Below, piece by piece: positions 36,623 through 45,876 of a DNA stretch of 64,000 nt (the first letter of the stretch is position 1; the number at the start of each line of letters is the position of its first letter). The stretch lies in NCBI GenBank assembly GCA_934317215.1, contig CAKREH010000001.1, positions 124,001 to 188,000 of the forward strand. Direction: 5' to 3'. The stretch comes from an uncultured Roseburia sp. (lineage in GTDB: Bacteria > Bacillota > Clostridia > Lachnospirales > Lachnospiraceae). A program made the position numbers and the translations under genes. The notes beneath the pieces are model-generated. The model made no database searches. It was not told where the DNA came from and saw nothing but the letters and a program-made list of their open reading frames with translations.

Positions 36623-36710
36623 AACGCACCTTAAAAGCTTTATTAATACATTCTATGTTTTGACCAGGGTGTGCGTGCTTTTCCCCATTTATTTTTCCAA
36701 AGTTTTATTA

Positions 36711-36716
36711 TATAAT
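36711..36716 (+). promoter_or_regulatory. Candidate -10 box of the RluA-type gene
   Basis: A perfect TATAAT lies only 6 nt upstream of the ATG at 36723, and no ribosome-binding site is visible. If it is used, the transcript would be leaderless or nearly so. The -35 region is a poor match. Confidence 0.35.
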
Positions 36717-36722
36717 GTCCGT

Positions 36723-37616
36723 ATGATTCGACAATTCACATACCGGATAGAACCGGAATACGACTCCTTTACCATTCGGGAATACCTTTCATTAAAAGGC
36801 TATCCCAATGCAGTATTTGTACAACTGAAAAAGACACCCGAAAGTGTTCTGCTTAATGGCGTATGGGCTTATATGCGCACAAAGTTATCCTCCGGAGATG
36901 AGCTTTTTATCCGTTTAGAAGAAAACACTTCCTCCGCACACATTTTGCCGGTCACCATGCCGCTTTCGATCTGTTATGAAGATGAGGATATCCTCGCTGT
37001 AAACAAACCGGCACAAATGCCTGTTCATCCATCGCTCAATCATTACGACCATACGCTTGCAAATGCTGTATGCGGCTATTACAATGACCAGGGAATCCCA
37101 TATACTTTCCGCTGCGTCAACCGCCTCGACCGCGACACCACAGGGCTTACCCTGATTGCAAAGCATATATTAAGTTCTGCTATTTTAAGCACCGCGGCCG
37201 CCAGACGCGAAATATCAAGAGAATATATCGCCATTGCATCAGGAAAAACACCTGAATGTGGGACGATCGATGCTCCGATCGGACGTGTGGACGGGTCGAC
37301 GATTGAACGAAAGATCGACTTTGAAAACGGAGAACGCGCCATCACGCATTACAGATGTCTCGCTTATCATGACGGATTGTCCCTGTTATCGCTGCATTTA
37401 GAGACCGGACGCACCCATCAGATCCGTGTTCACTTAAAATCAATCGGGCATCCGCTGATCGGGGATTTTCTTTACAATCCGACGGACACAACAATAAAGC
37501 GGCAGGCACTTCACTCCTACCGCTTAACGTTTTCGCATCCCATCACAGGAGAACCTTTTGTTCTCACTGCTCCTCTTCCAGATGATATGCACTGCCTTTT
37601 TCCAGATTTTTCCTGA
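36723..37616 (+). CDS. RluA-family pseudouridine synthase
   Basis: A 297-aa RNA pseudouridine synthase. An S4-like N-terminal segment is followed by the catalytic domain with the Asp in NRLDRDTTGLTL, and HQIRVHLKSIGHPLIGD near the end. The exact target (23S rRNA or tRNA) cannot be decided. The ATG at 36723 is chosen because the family N-terminus starts there; in-frame alternatives upstream lack support. The 3' end overlaps the convergent DUF5662-type gene by 53 bp. Confidence 0.88.
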   Translation: MIRQFTYRIEPEYDSFTIREYLSLKGYPNAVFVQLKKTPESVLLNGVWAYMRTKLSSGDELFIRLEENTSSAHILPVTMPLSICYEDEDILAVNKPAQMPVHPSLNHYDHTLANAVCGYYNDQGIPYTFRCVNRLDRDTTGLTLIAKHILSSAILSTAAARREISREYIAIASGKTPECGTIDAPIGRVDGSTIERKIDFENGERAITHYRCLAYHDGLSLLSLHLETGRTHQIRVHLKSIGHPLIGDFLYNPTDTTIKRQALHSYRLTFSHPITGEPFVLTAPLPDDMHCLFPDFS

Positions 37617-38202
37617 GATTTATGAGGTATTCTTTTTCATAGGGAACTTTTTCCTTTAATACCTCATATTTGAGGAAATGATTCACTTCATCTTCCCCTT
37701 TTACTGCCAGCATCACCAGTAATAATTCCAGCATGGCTTTTGTATCTTCATTTAAAACATAATATTTTCTTCCCTTCAGATAATACTGGAGCGGACTGTC
37801 CGGTTTAAACTTATCACGCTGATAATTCTTTGATGCGGAAACGCGGTCCACATACATCTCCGCTACATACTTAATCGGCATCTTCATGCCACAGATCCCA
37901 CGATGTGGTTTTTGTCCATCTCTTCCATCACCGACTCCATAATCAATCCAGTACTCCATATGATGTTTATTTCGTCCTTTATGGTGAAGCCATGCCGCAG
38001 AATAACCTTTATCTTCACGTTCTGCATTATTCGGACTCATTGTCCCCTGATAATATTTGCATCCCACCAGAAATTCTGTCGGTGTATACTTCGACATGTC
38101 ATGCAGCAATCCCTGCTTATAAAGTCCGATCTTAAAACAGCCTGCCCGGACCAGATTTTTGTGATGCAGGATCGTGCATAAATGTTTCCATGCCTTTATC
38201 AT
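37564..38202 (-). CDS. DUF5662-family protein
   Basis: A 212-aa protein of unknown function. His/Asp-rich stretches (LLHDMSKYTPTEF and AWLHHKGRNKHHMEYWIDYG) resemble a metal-binding HD-like fold, as in DUF5662. No signal or membrane segment. The 3' end overlaps the RluA-type gene on the other strand. The family call is from sequence memory and moderately certain. Confidence 0.7.
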   Translation of the reverse strand: MIKAWKHLCTILHHKNLVRAGCFKIGLYKQGLLHDMSKYTPTEFLVGCKYYQGTMSPNNAEREDKGYSAAWLHHKGRNKHHMEYWIDYGVGDGRDGQKPHRGICGMKMPIKYVAEMYVDRVSASKNYQRDKFKPDSPLQYYLKGRKYYVLNEDTKAMLELLLVMLAVKGEDEVNHFLKYEVLKEKVPYEKEYLINLRKNLEKGSAYHLEEEQ

Positions 38203-38226
38203 GTTCTTTTACCCTCTTTACTACTT

Positions 38227-40101
38227 TTATATTCCAATTACAATATTGATCGACTGACCCTCGATTGCTAAAAGATGCTGATCCTCGAGGAGTTCTTTTT
38301 CAGGCAGGAACGAATTTTCTGCTGCCGTAGTCATCAAAAGGTACCATTTCTTGTTCTGCGGAAGTTTCGGCAGCGCAAGATGCGACAGACCGCTATGAAA
38401 ATTATAGCCGATATAAATATAATCATCCGGTGTCTGATTTGTCTTCTTTTCATATTCGCCGCAATACAGAATCCCCGCCGCCTGTCTGTCAGCCGGTATC
38501 GAAGAGATCCATGCGCTCTCCCCATGATAGGAAAGATCCGGGAAACCTTTCCTGCCGTAATCATTTAATTCCATCGGATGTTCTGATGCGATGATCGGAT
38601 GCTCCCTGCGGAAATCTGCCAGATTTTTTATAAATTCAGCCAGCCAGGTTTCCTTCTTTTGTTTCTTCCAGTTCAGCCAGCCAGTCTTATTGTCCTGACA
38701 GTAGGCATTGTTATTACCCTGCTGTGAGTTTAAGAACTCATCGCCCCCTAAAATCAGCGGAACACCCTGTGCCAGAAACTCCATTGCCAACGCATTTCTA
38801 ACCTGTTTTTTCCGCAGATTATCAATGTATCTTTTTCTGGTATTTCCTTCCACGCCACAGTTGCTGCTGTAATTGAAACTGTTTCCATCACAGTTATCTT
38901 CTCCGTTCTTCAGGTTATGCTTTTCACAATAGGAAAACAGATCCCACATTGTAAATCCATTATTATTAGTAATGTAATTGACAAACCCTTCCACGCTGTT
39001 TTGCTTTCTCTGCTGGCAGAAAAACTCGTTAAGACTACCTTCCATATGGTTCAGCATTTTTCTCGCAGGGTACAGGTATTCATCACTGTATACATATAAA
39101 TGATGATATTTTTTTGCATTTTCCAAAAGGATCGGATCAAAATGTGTATAAAACAGCTTTGTCCTGCTGAGCAGAAGATCCTGTGCCGCCGCCGTAACAG
39201 GCAGGGAATCCCCCTGAAGATGAAATCCATCCACATGATATTCACGAACCCAGAACCGGAGTGCATCTAAAATCACGTTCTGGTTCATCCCCGGCGCAAA
39301 ATAAAATTCCATCACGCATTCCATGCCGTTCTCATGCAGTGTATGTACCAGTTCCCGAAATTCAGACGCTGCATCTGCACTGCTGCTGTAGGATGCCTTC
39401 GGTGCAAAATAATTGCCGGGTACATACCCCCAGTAATTAATCTTTTCCACCGGCTGTATAATTTCCGGTTTGATCAGATCTTCTCCGTGACTTTCCCACT
39501 TAATGTAATCCGGCAGTACCGTTTTCTTTGGGATCACCCGTTCCTCAAACTCGTAGGCAGGCATCAGTTCTATGGTCGTAATGCCAAGTTTTTTCAGATA
39601 TGGGATTTTATCTGTAATCGCCCGGAATGTCCCCCGTTCTATTCTCGGACAGGATGTATCTTCCATGGAAAATCCCCGCACATGCAGTTTGTACATAACC
39701 ATCTGCTGCCGTTTAATCTCCGGCTGTCTGTCGTTTTCCCAGTCAAATGCCTGCGGATATGCACCGCCACAGATAAAATAGTCATTCTCACTGCGGGTTT
39801 TGTCGTTCCATTTTTCCCTGCCGATAATACGGGTTGCATAGGTATCCGTAATGATTTTTCCGTTTATCTCATAATTGTATCTTAAATTTTCCCATAACTT
39901 ACCGGTTACGGCCACAGAACGCACGGATCCACGGCAATATTCCTCCGGTACTGAAATTTTGCAGACAAGTTCTGCTTTTTTCCCATAAAAAAGAATGCTG
40001 CAGTTCTCTTCTTTTTCCCCTTCGAACGTAAAAATCACTGCATCATCCTTTTTCTGTACTCCTAACTTTTCGTAATTGCCTTCTCTGATCGTGTAATCCA
40101 T
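38227..40101 (-). CDS. GlgX/pullulanase-like GH13 protein, active site degenerate
   Basis: A 624-aa protein with the overall order of a glycogen-debranching enzyme: CBM48-like N-terminus (about 1-130), GH13 barrel, C-terminal beta domain. The four GH13 motifs are changed. Region I is VMEFYFAPG (about 263-271) in place of a DVVYNH type. Region II is DGFHLQ (291-296), with Arg to His and nucleophile Asp to Gln. Region III keeps a Glu (E341). Region IV has ITNNNGF instead of TSHDGF. The loop between I and II is also short. A normal hydrolase is unlikely; a binding or regulatory role is possible. The ATG at 40101 has AAGGTGG upstream. Confidence 0.75.
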   Translation of the reverse strand: MDYTIREGNYEKLGVQKKDDAVIFTFEGEKEENCSILFYGKKAELVCKISVPEEYCRGSVRSVAVTGKLWENLRYNYEINGKIITDTYATRIIGREKWNDKTRSENDYFICGGAYPQAFDWENDRQPEIKRQQMVMYKLHVRGFSMEDTSCPRIERGTFRAITDKIPYLKKLGITTIELMPAYEFEERVIPKKTVLPDYIKWESHGEDLIKPEIIQPVEKINYWGYVPGNYFAPKASYSSSADAASEFRELVHTLHENGMECVMEFYFAPGMNQNVILDALRFWVREYHVDGFHLQGDSLPVTAAAQDLLLSRTKLFYTHFDPILLENAKKYHHLYVYSDEYLYPARKMLNHMEGSLNEFFCQQRKQNSVEGFVNYITNNNGFTMWDLFSYCEKHNLKNGEDNCDGNSFNYSSNCGVEGNTRKRYIDNLRKKQVRNALAMEFLAQGVPLILGGDEFLNSQQGNNNAYCQDNKTGWLNWKKQKKETWLAEFIKNLADFRREHPIIASEHPMELNDYGRKGFPDLSYHGESAWISSIPADRQAAGILYCGEYEKKTNQTPDDYIYIGYNFHSGLSHLALPKLPQNKKWYLLMTTAAENSFLPEKELLEDQHLLAIEGQSINIVIGI

Positions 40102-40266
40102 GCTGCCTGCCACCTTTTCTATCGTACCCCAGTATCTTTTTTCTACAATAAGAACAGTATACCTTTTTTTTTACATTTTGTATAGAAAAATATGTTCAAT
40201 TACATCCGATTATGTTATGATGTCATTGTCTTTATTAGGACCACTATAAAAAAGAGAGGTATCGGC

Positions 40267-40578
40267 ATGAGCGATTTCAACCAGAACAATGACGATGAGG
40301 ATATCGTTGTAACCCTTGATCTTGACGACGGAAGTCAGGTAGAATGTGAAATTCTTACCATTTTTACAGTTGGCGAACGTGATTACATCGCACTTCTTCC
40401 ATTGGATGAAAATGGCGAGGAAAACGAGGAAGGCGAAGTATTTATTTATCGTTATTCTGAAGACAGCGAAGGCAATCCTTCCCTTGATAACATTGAAGAC
40501 GATGAAGAATACGAAGCTGTATCCGACCGTTTTGACGAACTTTTAGACGAGGCAGCCTTTGAGGAGATGGATGATTAA
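40267..40578 (+). CDS. DUF1292-domain protein
   Basis: A 103-aa, very acidic protein of unknown function (DDEDIVVTLDLDDGSQVECE, then VGERDYIALLPLDE). DUF1292 proteins are common in Firmicutes. The ATG at 40267 has AGAGAGG upstream. The last 4 bases overlap the convergent helicase gene. Confidence 0.85.
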   Translation: MSDFNQNNDDEDIVVTLDLDDGSQVECEILTIFTVGERDYIALLPLDENGEENEEGEVFIYRYSEDSEGNPSLDNIEDDEEYEAVSDRFDELLDEAAFEEMDD

Positions 40579-42413
40579 TTCTTCTTTTCCGGTGGCTGCG
40601 CTTCTTTGATGAAGCGGGAAATCTCTGCATCTTTATGATTCAGTTGTCTGACTGAAAAAAGATGCAGATTTTTTTTTGCTCTTGTCATCCCCACATAAAA
40701 CATCCTTCTCTCTTCTTCCACTTCCGGTTCCAGCACTGCTTTTTTGTATGGCATGACGCCCTCATTGACGTCAATGATATAAACATTTTCATATTCCAGA
40801 CCTTTTGCACTGTGTAATGTTGCTAATGCAACACTGTTCGGGTTCTGATTCTGCACACGGTAAAATTCCTGCAGCTCTTTCGTATAATTTTCAATGTGGT
40901 CAAACCAGGCATCATAAGTTTTATATTCTCTTGCCGCATCCAGAAGCTCGTCTAAAACATCAAACAGATCATCCACTTTGATGCGTCTGTAATCCGCATA
41001 TTCTGTGCAGAACTCATCGTATCCGATCGCTTTTCGGATATAATTGATTGCCGCATACGGACTTAAATGCTCTAACATACGGATATCGTCCTCTAATTTT
41101 TCAATGCGCTTTGCCACCCACGGCTGTTCCTCATAGTACCACTCCCACACATCAAATGCCACGGTATCTTCGTCTAACGATTCCCGGCTGATATAACGTT
41201 TCGGACGGTTCATAATCTGCAGGAAGTCCCTTCGTTCCCTGCTTCCCATCGCAATCCTTATGTACGCAAAAATATCTTTTGCGATCCAGTGCCCGTATAA
41301 GTTCGGCACGGTATCTCTCGTTCGGAATGGGATATTATACTCCATCAGCTGTTCCATCAGAAGTCGCGGCTGTGTATTGGTGCGGAAAAGCACTGCAAAT
41401 TCTTCATATTTTGCGCCTTTCTCCACCGCCTCCTGAATATCCCAGATGATTCTTGCATTTTCTTTGCGCTGGCTTTCAAACAACTGCCATTCAACCGGGA
41501 TATCCCCCTGATCCGCCGCCTCTATTTTTTTCTGAAAGCGTTCCTTATTGTGGCCGATGAGATATCCGGCACTTGTCACAATGTTTTTTACGGAACGGTA
41601 ATTCACATCTAAAAGAACCGTCTCCGCCTCCGGATAATCATCTTTAAAATGTAACATGATCTCCGGCTTCGCGCCCCGGAAACGGTAGATCGACTGGTCA
41701 TCATCCCCCACGATAAACAGATTTTTCCGCTCACCCGCTAACATTTTTATAATGTCATACTGGATCCGATTGATGTCCTGAAACTCATCGATCAAAATAT
41801 AGCGGTATTTATTCTGCCATGCGGCAAGGATATCGGCACGCTGTTCAAAAAGTTCCTTCGTGTATACTAACATGTCATCAAAATCAATCAGTCTGTTTTT
41901 GTACAAAAATTCATGATATTGGCGATAAACCTTTCGGAACACGGTCTCCGCACAATTTTTCGAATAATAGTTGGCGATTTCTATCCCGGAATTTTTGACC
42001 AGACTGATCTCCCCTAGCAGAGATGCGATAAACTCCGTCTCATCCTCATAGGTCAGATGTTCTTTCGCTATGATCTCACGCATACACTGGTAGCGCTGTT
42101 CCTCCCTGGCAATATTGTCTGCGCTGTAATTATATGCATGCTTTAAAATAGCAAAATATACTGCATGAAACGTGCCAAATGTCACCGGACATGACCGGTT
42201 CATTTTCCGCTGAAATCTTCGCTTCATCTCCGTTGCCGCAGCTTTTGTAAACGTGATGACAAGGATCTGTGCCGGATCTATCCCACACGCTTCGATCAGA
42301 TATTTTGTACGTTCTGTGATTACAAGGGTTTTTCCGGAACCCGGTCCGGCAAGAACGAGCATCGGCCCGTTTTTGTGATGGATTGCCCGTGTCTGTGATG
42401 CGTTAAAGCTCAT
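40575..42413 (-). CDS. UvrD/PcrA-type DNA helicase
   Basis: A 612-aa superfamily 1A helicase. Motifs in order: Walker A (LAGPGSGKTLVI), DEFQD (ILIDEFQDIN), GDDDQSIYRFRGA, then HSAKGLEYENVYIID and YVGMTRAKKNLHLF. It is shorter than canonical PcrA and lacks its long C-terminal tail. It acts in DNA repair or in clearing protein from DNA. Convergent with the DUF1292 gene. Confidence 0.9.
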   Translation of the reverse strand: MSFNASQTRAIHHKNGPMLVLAGPGSGKTLVITERTKYLIEACGIDPAQILVITFTKAAATEMKRRFQRKMNRSCPVTFGTFHAVYFAILKHAYNYSADNIAREEQRYQCMREIIAKEHLTYEDETEFIASLLGEISLVKNSGIEIANYYSKNCAETVFRKVYRQYHEFLYKNRLIDFDDMLVYTKELFEQRADILAAWQNKYRYILIDEFQDINRIQYDIIKMLAGERKNLFIVGDDDQSIYRFRGAKPEIMLHFKDDYPEAETVLLDVNYRSVKNIVTSAGYLIGHNKERFQKKIEAADQGDIPVEWQLFESQRKENARIIWDIQEAVEKGAKYEEFAVLFRTNTQPRLLMEQLMEYNIPFRTRDTVPNLYGHWIAKDIFAYIRIAMGSRERRDFLQIMNRPKRYISRESLDEDTVAFDVWEWYYEEQPWVAKRIEKLEDDIRMLEHLSPYAAINYIRKAIGYDEFCTEYADYRRIKVDDLFDVLDELLDAAREYKTYDAWFDHIENYTKELQEFYRVQNQNPNSVALATLHSAKGLEYENVYIIDVNEGVMPYKKAVLEPEVEEERRMFYVGMTRAKKNLHLFSVRQLNHKDAEISRFIKEAQPPEKKN

Positions 42414-42441
42414 AGATTACCTCAATTCATAGATTTGAAAC

Positions 42442-42468
42442 GGCAGGGAAATTGAAAATCTCCCTGCC
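42442..42468 (-). terminator. gltX terminator
   Basis: An 8-bp stem (GGCAGGGA and complement) with an 11-nt A/T loop, 13 bp past the gltX stop, followed by GTTTC on the minus strand. The T-run is short, so termination is probable rather than certain. Confidence 0.65.
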
Positions 42469-42481
42469 TGATAAAAAACTC

Positions 42482-43933
42482 TTACTGCTCTAATAATTCA
42501 ATACCTTTTTTGATGCGGGCAATGGACTCTTCTTTTCCAAGTACCTCCATCAGCTCTGTCGCTCCACCAGGTGTCATCTGTTTGCCGGAAACAGCCGTAC
42601 GGATCGGCCACATAACATAACCGTTCTTCACGCCGGTCTCTTCCACATATTTTAACAATGTGGCATATAATGCATCATTGCTGTAATCTTCCTGTGCCTC
42701 TAACAGAGGAAGTACATCTTTTAATACTTTCAAGGAAGTCTCCGCATTTGTTTTCATCTTCTTATGTGTATACATTGCTACATCATATTCCGGAAGCGCC
42801 TCAAAGAAATCAATATGCTCTTTGATATCCGGGAATACTTCGATTCTGGTTTTTACCATTGCTGCAATCTTCTTTAAATCAAGATCCTTTGTGATCACCT
42901 CGCGGATATATGGCTCTGCTTTTTCATAGAAACTGTCAAAATCCATAGCTTTGATGTATTCGCCATTCATCCATTTTAACTTTGTGTAATCAAAAACTGC
43001 CGGTGATTTGCTGATTCTGTGGTAATCAAATTCTTTGATCAGCTCATCTAAGGTAAAAATTTCTCTGTTATCTTCCGGACTCCAGCCAAGCAGTGAGATA
43101 TAGTTTACAACTGCTTCACTTAAAAATCCCTGCTCTAACAGATCTTCAAAAGAAGAATGTCCGCTTCTCTTAGAAAGTTTCTTGTGGTTTTCATCCGTGA
43201 TCAGCGGCAGATGGATGTAAACCGGTGATTCCCAGCCAAATGCATCATACAGACGCTGGTATTTCGGCGAAGAGGAAAGATACTCATTTCCACGTACCAC
43301 ATGTGTGATGTTCATGGTATGATCGTCAACCACGTTTGCAAAATTATAGGTCGGATATCCATCGGATTTGATCAGGATCATATCATCAAGTTCTGCATTA
43401 TCCACCGTGATATCTCCGTATAACTCATCATGGAAGGTCGTTGTTCCCTCGTTCGGGATGTTCTGACGGATGACAAACGGTTTGCCAGCAGCAAGATTTG
43501 CCTCCACTTCTTCTTTACTTAAATGCAGACAGTGTTTGTCATACATCATGATCTCTTTACCGTCCACTTCTGTTTTTAAGGACTCTAAACGCTCCTTGTC
43601 GCAGAAGCAGTAGTATGCTTCGCCTTTTTCTACTAATTCTTTGGCATATTTCATGTAGATGCCGGTCTTCATACGCTCACTCTGCACATAAGGACCATAA
43701 CCGCCATCCTTATCCGGTCCCTCATCATGAACCAGACCTGTCTCCTCTAATGTATGATATATGATATCAACTGCACCTTCCACAAAGCGCTCCTGATCTG
43801 TATCTTCGATACGAAGCATAAAATCTCCGCCTGCATGTTTGGCAATTAAAAACTCATATAATGCAGAACGCAGATTTCCCACATGCATTCTTCCTGTAGG
43901 ACTTGGTGCAAATCTTGTTCTTACTTTGCTCAT
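42482..43933 (-). CDS. gltX: GltX, glutamyl-tRNA synthetase
   Basis: A 483-aa class I aminoacyl-tRNA synthetase. The HIGH-type motif is in FAPSPTGRMHVGNLRSAL and the KMSKS-type motif is KKLSKRSGH. Length is normal. Whether it is discriminating or also charges tRNA-Gln cannot be told here. It has a terminator downstream. Confidence 0.96.
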   Translation of the reverse strand: MSKVRTRFAPSPTGRMHVGNLRSALYEFLIAKHAGGDFMLRIEDTDQERFVEGAVDIIYHTLEETGLVHDEGPDKDGGYGPYVQSERMKTGIYMKYAKELVEKGEAYYCFCDKERLESLKTEVDGKEIMMYDKHCLHLSKEEVEANLAAGKPFVIRQNIPNEGTTTFHDELYGDITVDNAELDDMILIKSDGYPTYNFANVVDDHTMNITHVVRGNEYLSSSPKYQRLYDAFGWESPVYIHLPLITDENHKKLSKRSGHSSFEDLLEQGFLSEAVVNYISLLGWSPEDNREIFTLDELIKEFDYHRISKSPAVFDYTKLKWMNGEYIKAMDFDSFYEKAEPYIREVITKDLDLKKIAAMVKTRIEVFPDIKEHIDFFEALPEYDVAMYTHKKMKTNAETSLKVLKDVLPLLEAQEDYSNDALYATLLKYVEETGVKNGYVMWPIRTAVSGKQMTPGGATELMEVLGKEESIARIKKGIELLEQ

Positions 43934-44051
43934 TGTTTGTTTTCCTCCTGTATTCTCATTTTCCGTTTTATAATCCGGAAAAGATTTTCAAACGCCGTAC
44001 ACGTCATTATATAACAATTTTTTCTGCCTGACAAGCTTACAAATTGAAAAC

Positions 44052-44077
44052 AGAGACAGGATTTTTCTCCTGTCCCT
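44052..44077 (-). terminator. Chemoreceptor gene terminator
   Basis: A 10-bp stem (AGGGACAGGA with TCCTGTCTCT on the minus strand) and a 6-nt loop, followed by GTTTTC. It lies 44 bp past the stop of the chemoreceptor gene and upstream of gltX. Confidence 0.8.
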
Positions 44078-44120
44078 GCGCTGCACAGCTATTATTTTAT
44101 TATTAGACACTTTGCCGACA

Positions 44121-45854
44121 TTATATTTTGGTAAATATTGCAGTTTCTTTCTTCAAATCGGTTGCAATCTCAAAGTTCTCATCCATACGGTTCGAGATAT
44201 TTTCCATATCCGTAACCAGCACCTGCGTGCTGTCTGCTGCATTGCTGACTCCCTTTGCGCCCTCCTCGATGGCATGTGCGATCGTATTGATGGACTTTTG
44301 TATTTCAACCATTGTATTCTTCAACGAATCTGTCTTTGATTCAAACTCGTTCATGACATTCTCTATGTAGGTCGCCTTATTTTTATATTCACTTCCGGCC
44401 GTTACGAATTCTTCAAACTCTGGAAGAATCGACTCGTTCATATATTGTACAAGTCCATTTGCATTGTCTGCTAAATTATGCACTGCCTGAGTCACAACAC
44501 TGTTGATCTGCTGGATACGGTTTGCAGCTTCCTGACTGGCAGCTGCAAGCTGACTGATCTCTGTTGCAACAACAGCAAAACCGCGTCCTGCATCCCCTGC
44601 TCTGGCTGCTTCAATAGATGCATTTAATGCAAGCAGGTTAGTCTGGCTTGCAATATTCAAAATATCATCCGTCAGGCTATTTACCTGATTTACACTATTG
44701 CTGTCCTCAATTGCCCTGTTTAATACCTCAAGAATCTCATTGACTTTCGTGCCGGTAGATTCCATATTAGAACGCGCAGCAGATTCCATGGAATCCGCAT
44801 GACCTTTCATTTCTTTCGTATAATTATTAATCTCAGTTGTACGCTCCGCAATCTGATTTACCTCTCCCGCAACAGATTCCGTATTGGAATTGATCAAAGC
44901 TGCATTATCTGACATCTCCTGCATGGTAGCTGAAAGTTCCTCCGTTAATGCAGACAGATCAGACACACTGCTGTTTGATGTCATAACACTTTCACGGACT
45001 TCATTGACTACCGTTTCCATACGTTTTGAATTATGAATGATCGTTTTAAAAATGTCCTGTAATTTTCCCATGAAAAGGTTAATGCCACTGCCGACTGCTG
45101 CCACTTCCTGATTCTCCATAATGGTTACTCGTCTGGTCAGGTCTCCTTCTCTTCTGTCTATATCATCAATAATCTCATTGATCTCATTCTTCGTTTTAGA
45201 AAGTGGTACAATTACCATCTTCAGTACAGAAAATACTGCAAACAGTAAAGATGCCATGCTGACAGCAATTGTAACGAAGCTGACCGTCAACGAATACTTA
45301 TATACCTTGGTCAATTGCTGCTTTGCCGTATCTGCATTATTATTTACCACTTCCTGGATTGCTGTAATATTCTGATCTATCTTGTCTGCATACTCTGAAA
45401 TTGCACCGTTTGCCAAAGCATACGCAGCCTCTTTGTTTCCATTTGCACTGTATGCCATAAGATTTGCATTTTCATATTTCAAACCTTCATAATTTGACAA
45501 TATTGCCTCGTAATTTTCACGATCCGAATCATCTATGAACTGTTCAAAATCTGACAGATAACCGTCAAGTACCGTCTGTTCTGAACGTATGACATCTACA
45601 AGGGAGATCATTGAGTCAAGATCTGTTGCTACAATATGTGACAATCCAAGCCGATGAATCTTTTCTGTTTCTATCTGAATTGATCCCAAATCTGCGATAC
45701 AGACCATATAACCATTCGCAATCTGTGTTGCATTTTCATTAACCTTACGAATATTTTTTACTGCCAGAATACTTGAAATAATAGATATAATTCCAATAAC
45801 AAACACCGGAATCAATATGATCATTTTCGTGCTGAAACGTCCCTGTTTTTTCAT
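44121..45854 (-). CDS. Methyl-accepting chemotaxis protein
   Basis: A 577-aa chemoreceptor. Two membrane helices (about 11-33 and 188-218) enclose a helical sensor domain of about 155 residues (four-helix-bundle type). A HAMP domain and the signalling domain follow; the hairpin tip is in ASQTNLLALNASIEAARAG. The solute-binding lipoprotein gene lies 22 bp upstream in the same direction, which suggests that the two act together. The ligand is unknown. Confidence 0.95.
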   Translation of the reverse strand: MKKQGRFSTKMIILIPVFVIGIISIISSILAVKNIRKVNENATQIANGYMVCIADLGSIQIETEKIHRLGLSHIVATDLDSMISLVDVIRSEQTVLDGYLSDFEQFIDDSDRENYEAILSNYEGLKYENANLMAYSANGNKEAAYALANGAISEYADKIDQNITAIQEVVNNNADTAKQQLTKVYKYSLTVSFVTIAVSMASLLFAVFSVLKMVIVPLSKTKNEINEIIDDIDRREGDLTRRVTIMENQEVAAVGSGINLFMGKLQDIFKTIIHNSKRMETVVNEVRESVMTSNSSVSDLSALTEELSATMQEMSDNAALINSNTESVAGEVNQIAERTTEINNYTKEMKGHADSMESAARSNMESTGTKVNEILEVLNRAIEDSNSVNQVNSLTDDILNIASQTNLLALNASIEAARAGDAGRGFAVVATEISQLAAASQEAANRIQQINSVVTQAVHNLADNANGLVQYMNESILPEFEEFVTAGSEYKNKATYIENVMNEFESKTDSLKNTMVEIQKSINTIAHAIEEGAKGVSNAADSTQVLVTDMENISNRMDENFEIATDLKKETAIFTKI

Positions 45855-45876
45855 AATGTGATCTGTCTCCTATCCT

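Noticed and set aside
36660..36722. Longer N-terminus for the RluA-type gene
   Set aside because: The additional 21 residues do not fit the family and the TTG start has no ribosome-binding site.
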